DNA from: Affinundibacterium flavidum
Lineage (GTDB): Bacteria > Pseudomonadota > Gammaproteobacteria > Burkholderiales > Burkholderiaceae_D
Direction of reading: 5' to 3'
DNA: 64,000 nucleotides
NCBI RefSeq assembly: GCF_014284175.1
Contig: NZ_JACOGA010000008.1
Location: forward strand, 62,001-126,000
In this document: positions 63,056 through 64,000 of the stretch, piece after piece
How positions within the stretch are numbered: the stretch's first letter is position 1
Layout of the letters: the number at the start of each line of letters is the position of its first letter
Made by a program: the position numbers and the translations under genes
Notes under the pieces: generated by a model
Told to the model about the DNA's origin: nothing
Database searches by the model: none
The model's input: the letters and a program-made list of their open reading frames with translations, nothing else

Positions 63056-64000
63056 CTATGTAGGCAAGGCTTCGTCGCGTTCATTGATAAGCTGACGTAT
63101 CGCATCAATTCTGGCGATACGAATCGCTTCCGCAATTTTTTGCGCTTGTCCTAAATATTGTTGCGCAACTGCGCCAGCATTGACTGACAGCGCGGCATTC
63201 AACACGGAAGTCAGAAACGCGACTTGCGGAAATTGAATATTTTCTAAACCAGGGCGGCCAAAGCAATCCGCTTCGGAGGCTTTTAACATATCGAGAAAGC
63301 GCTGGGGCTTACGAAAAGCATCGTTACGTTCCAACATGGTTTGTAGGGTCGCTGCACGCATTTCTTGACTACGTCCTACATTACCATGATCACGTGCGGT
63401 CATGAGTGCCAGATCGCGACAATCTGTCGGCACTTTCCAGCGTTCACACACCGTTTTTACCAAATCTACACTGCGCTCTTCATGTCCGTGATGACGTGGC
63501 CAGATGGCTGGATCGGTTGTGCCTTTACCGAGATCATGTAAGAGTGCTGCGAAGCGTATGGGTAAAGAAAAGCCTTGCTCCGCCGCATAATCAATCACTG
63601 CCATGATGTGCACGCCAGTATCGATTTCGGGATGGTATTTCGCTGGTTGCGGCACGCCCCAGAGCGCGTTTAGTTCAGGAATAATGCGCTCTAAGGCACC
63701 GCATTCACGCAAGACTTCAAACATGCGTGAAGGTTTTTTTTCCATCAAGCCTTTTGAAATTTCTTGCCAAATACGCTCAGGAACTAAGGCATCAACCTCG
63801 CCTTTTTCTACCATCATGCGCATCAAATTCATGGTCTCTGGCGCGACCGCAAACGCGTGAGGTACTACCGAAAAGCGCGCAGCAAATCGCGCCAGTCTTA
63901 ATATCCTGACTGGGTCTTCTTCGAACGCTGCTGATACGTGGCGAAACACGCCATTCTGTAAATCTTGACGGCCATTGAAAGGGTCAATCAGCACGCCATG
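63056..64000 (-). CDS. cca: Multifunctional CCA tRNA nucleotidyltransferase; 5' partial
   Basis: The C-terminal 314 or so residues of the enzyme that adds or repairs the tRNA CCA end; the frame is open to the right edge, and the nucleotidyltransferase head lies outside the window. Visible: LIDPFNGRQDLQNGVFRHVS, then EDPVRILRLARFAARF, and an HD-type phosphohydrolase domain (HHGHEERS, ALLHDLGKGTTDP), the mark of the multifunctional gammaproteobacterial/betaproteobacterial form. It stops in an ordinary position for that form. Confidence 0.93.
   Translation of the reverse strand, partial: HGVLIDPFNGRQDLQNGVFRHVSAAFEEDPVRILRLARFAARFSVVPHAFAVAPETMNLMRMMVEKGEVDALVPERIWQEISKGLMEKKPSRMFEVLRECGALERIIPELNALWGVPQPAKYHPEIDTGVHIMAVIDYAAEQGFSLPIRFAALLHDLGKGTTDPAIWPRHHGHEERSVDLVKTVCERWKVPTDCRDLALMTARDHGNVGRSQEMRAATLQTMLERNDAFRKPQRFLDMLKASEADCFGRPGLENIQFPQVAFLTSVLNAALSVNAGAVAQQYLGQAQKIAEAIRIARIDAIRQLINERDEALPT

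Overview
The window looks like chromosomal DNA of a betaproteobacterium of the order Burkholderiales, most likely Oxalobacteraceae (Undibacterium-like). This rests on gene content and order: ptsN-hprK-rapZ; mutY and mutM followed by a TPR protein, lolB, ispE, tRNA-Gln, prs and rplY; metK divergent from two tandem LpxL-type acyltransferases; and hppD/phhA divergent from an Lrp-type regulator. The assignment is inferred from family knowledge; no database search was possible.

Layout. 1-7.6 kb: the 3' part of ilvA, queF, a large PAS-GAF-PAS-GGDEF-EAL protein, then ptsN-hprK-rapZ. 7.7-13.8 kb: a compact five-gene accessory operon on the minus strand (CphA-like ATP-grasp ligase, putative hotdog protein, cytochrome P450, glycosyltransferase-like protein, lipoprotein with a likely six-hairpin glycosidase fold). 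14.2-22.3 kb, minus strand: a secreted TAP-like hydrolase coupled to a NatAB-type ABC transporter, mutY, a YCF48-type propeller and a dynamin-like GTPase. 22.5-29.1 kb: mutM, then a plus-strand housekeeping run (TPR, lolB, ispE, tRNA-Gln, prs, rplY). 29.2-34.6 kb: a solitary GspE/PilB-type ATPase with MshEN-like motifs, gamma-glutamyltransferase and an ODP-type metallo-beta-lactamase-fold protein. 34.8-39.4 kb: a BaeSR-like two-component pair whose sensor has a polyproline segment, a small exported polyproline protein, and an S41 protease gene split by a 276-bp miniature element. 39.4-49.1 kb: a second miniature element, a GIY-YIG-like protein, DAHP synthase, a DUF2242 lipoprotein, PBP1A, a TonB-N-like protein and a heterodimeric ABC exporter. 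49.2-57.6 kb: prolyl oligopeptidase, an M14-type peptidase, metK, two acyltransferases, an alpha/beta hydrolase and a PilJ-N protein. 57.8-64 kb: phhA-hppD, an Lrp regulator, an orphan PstS, a second PilJ-N protein and the 3' part of cca.

How the genes connect. Phenylalanine and tyrosine breakdown (phhA, hppD, lrp) forms one unit. Envelope biogenesis is well represented (lolB, LpxL homologues, PBP1A). Cyclic-di-GMP signalling may link the GGDEF-EAL protein to the MshEN-type ATPase.

The most interesting points are: (1) the five-gene accessory operon, whose lead enzyme is a cyanophycin-synthetase relative with an intact-looking ATP-grasp half but a shortened Mur-ligase half without a P-loop, resembling the CphA2 arrangement; (2) a polyproline sensor kinase next to a polyproline exported protein; (3) several families of miniature inverted-repeat elements, one of which breaks a gene; (4) a recurring habit of short tandem duplications, mostly 10-15 bp and often 12 bp, at gene boundaries across the window.
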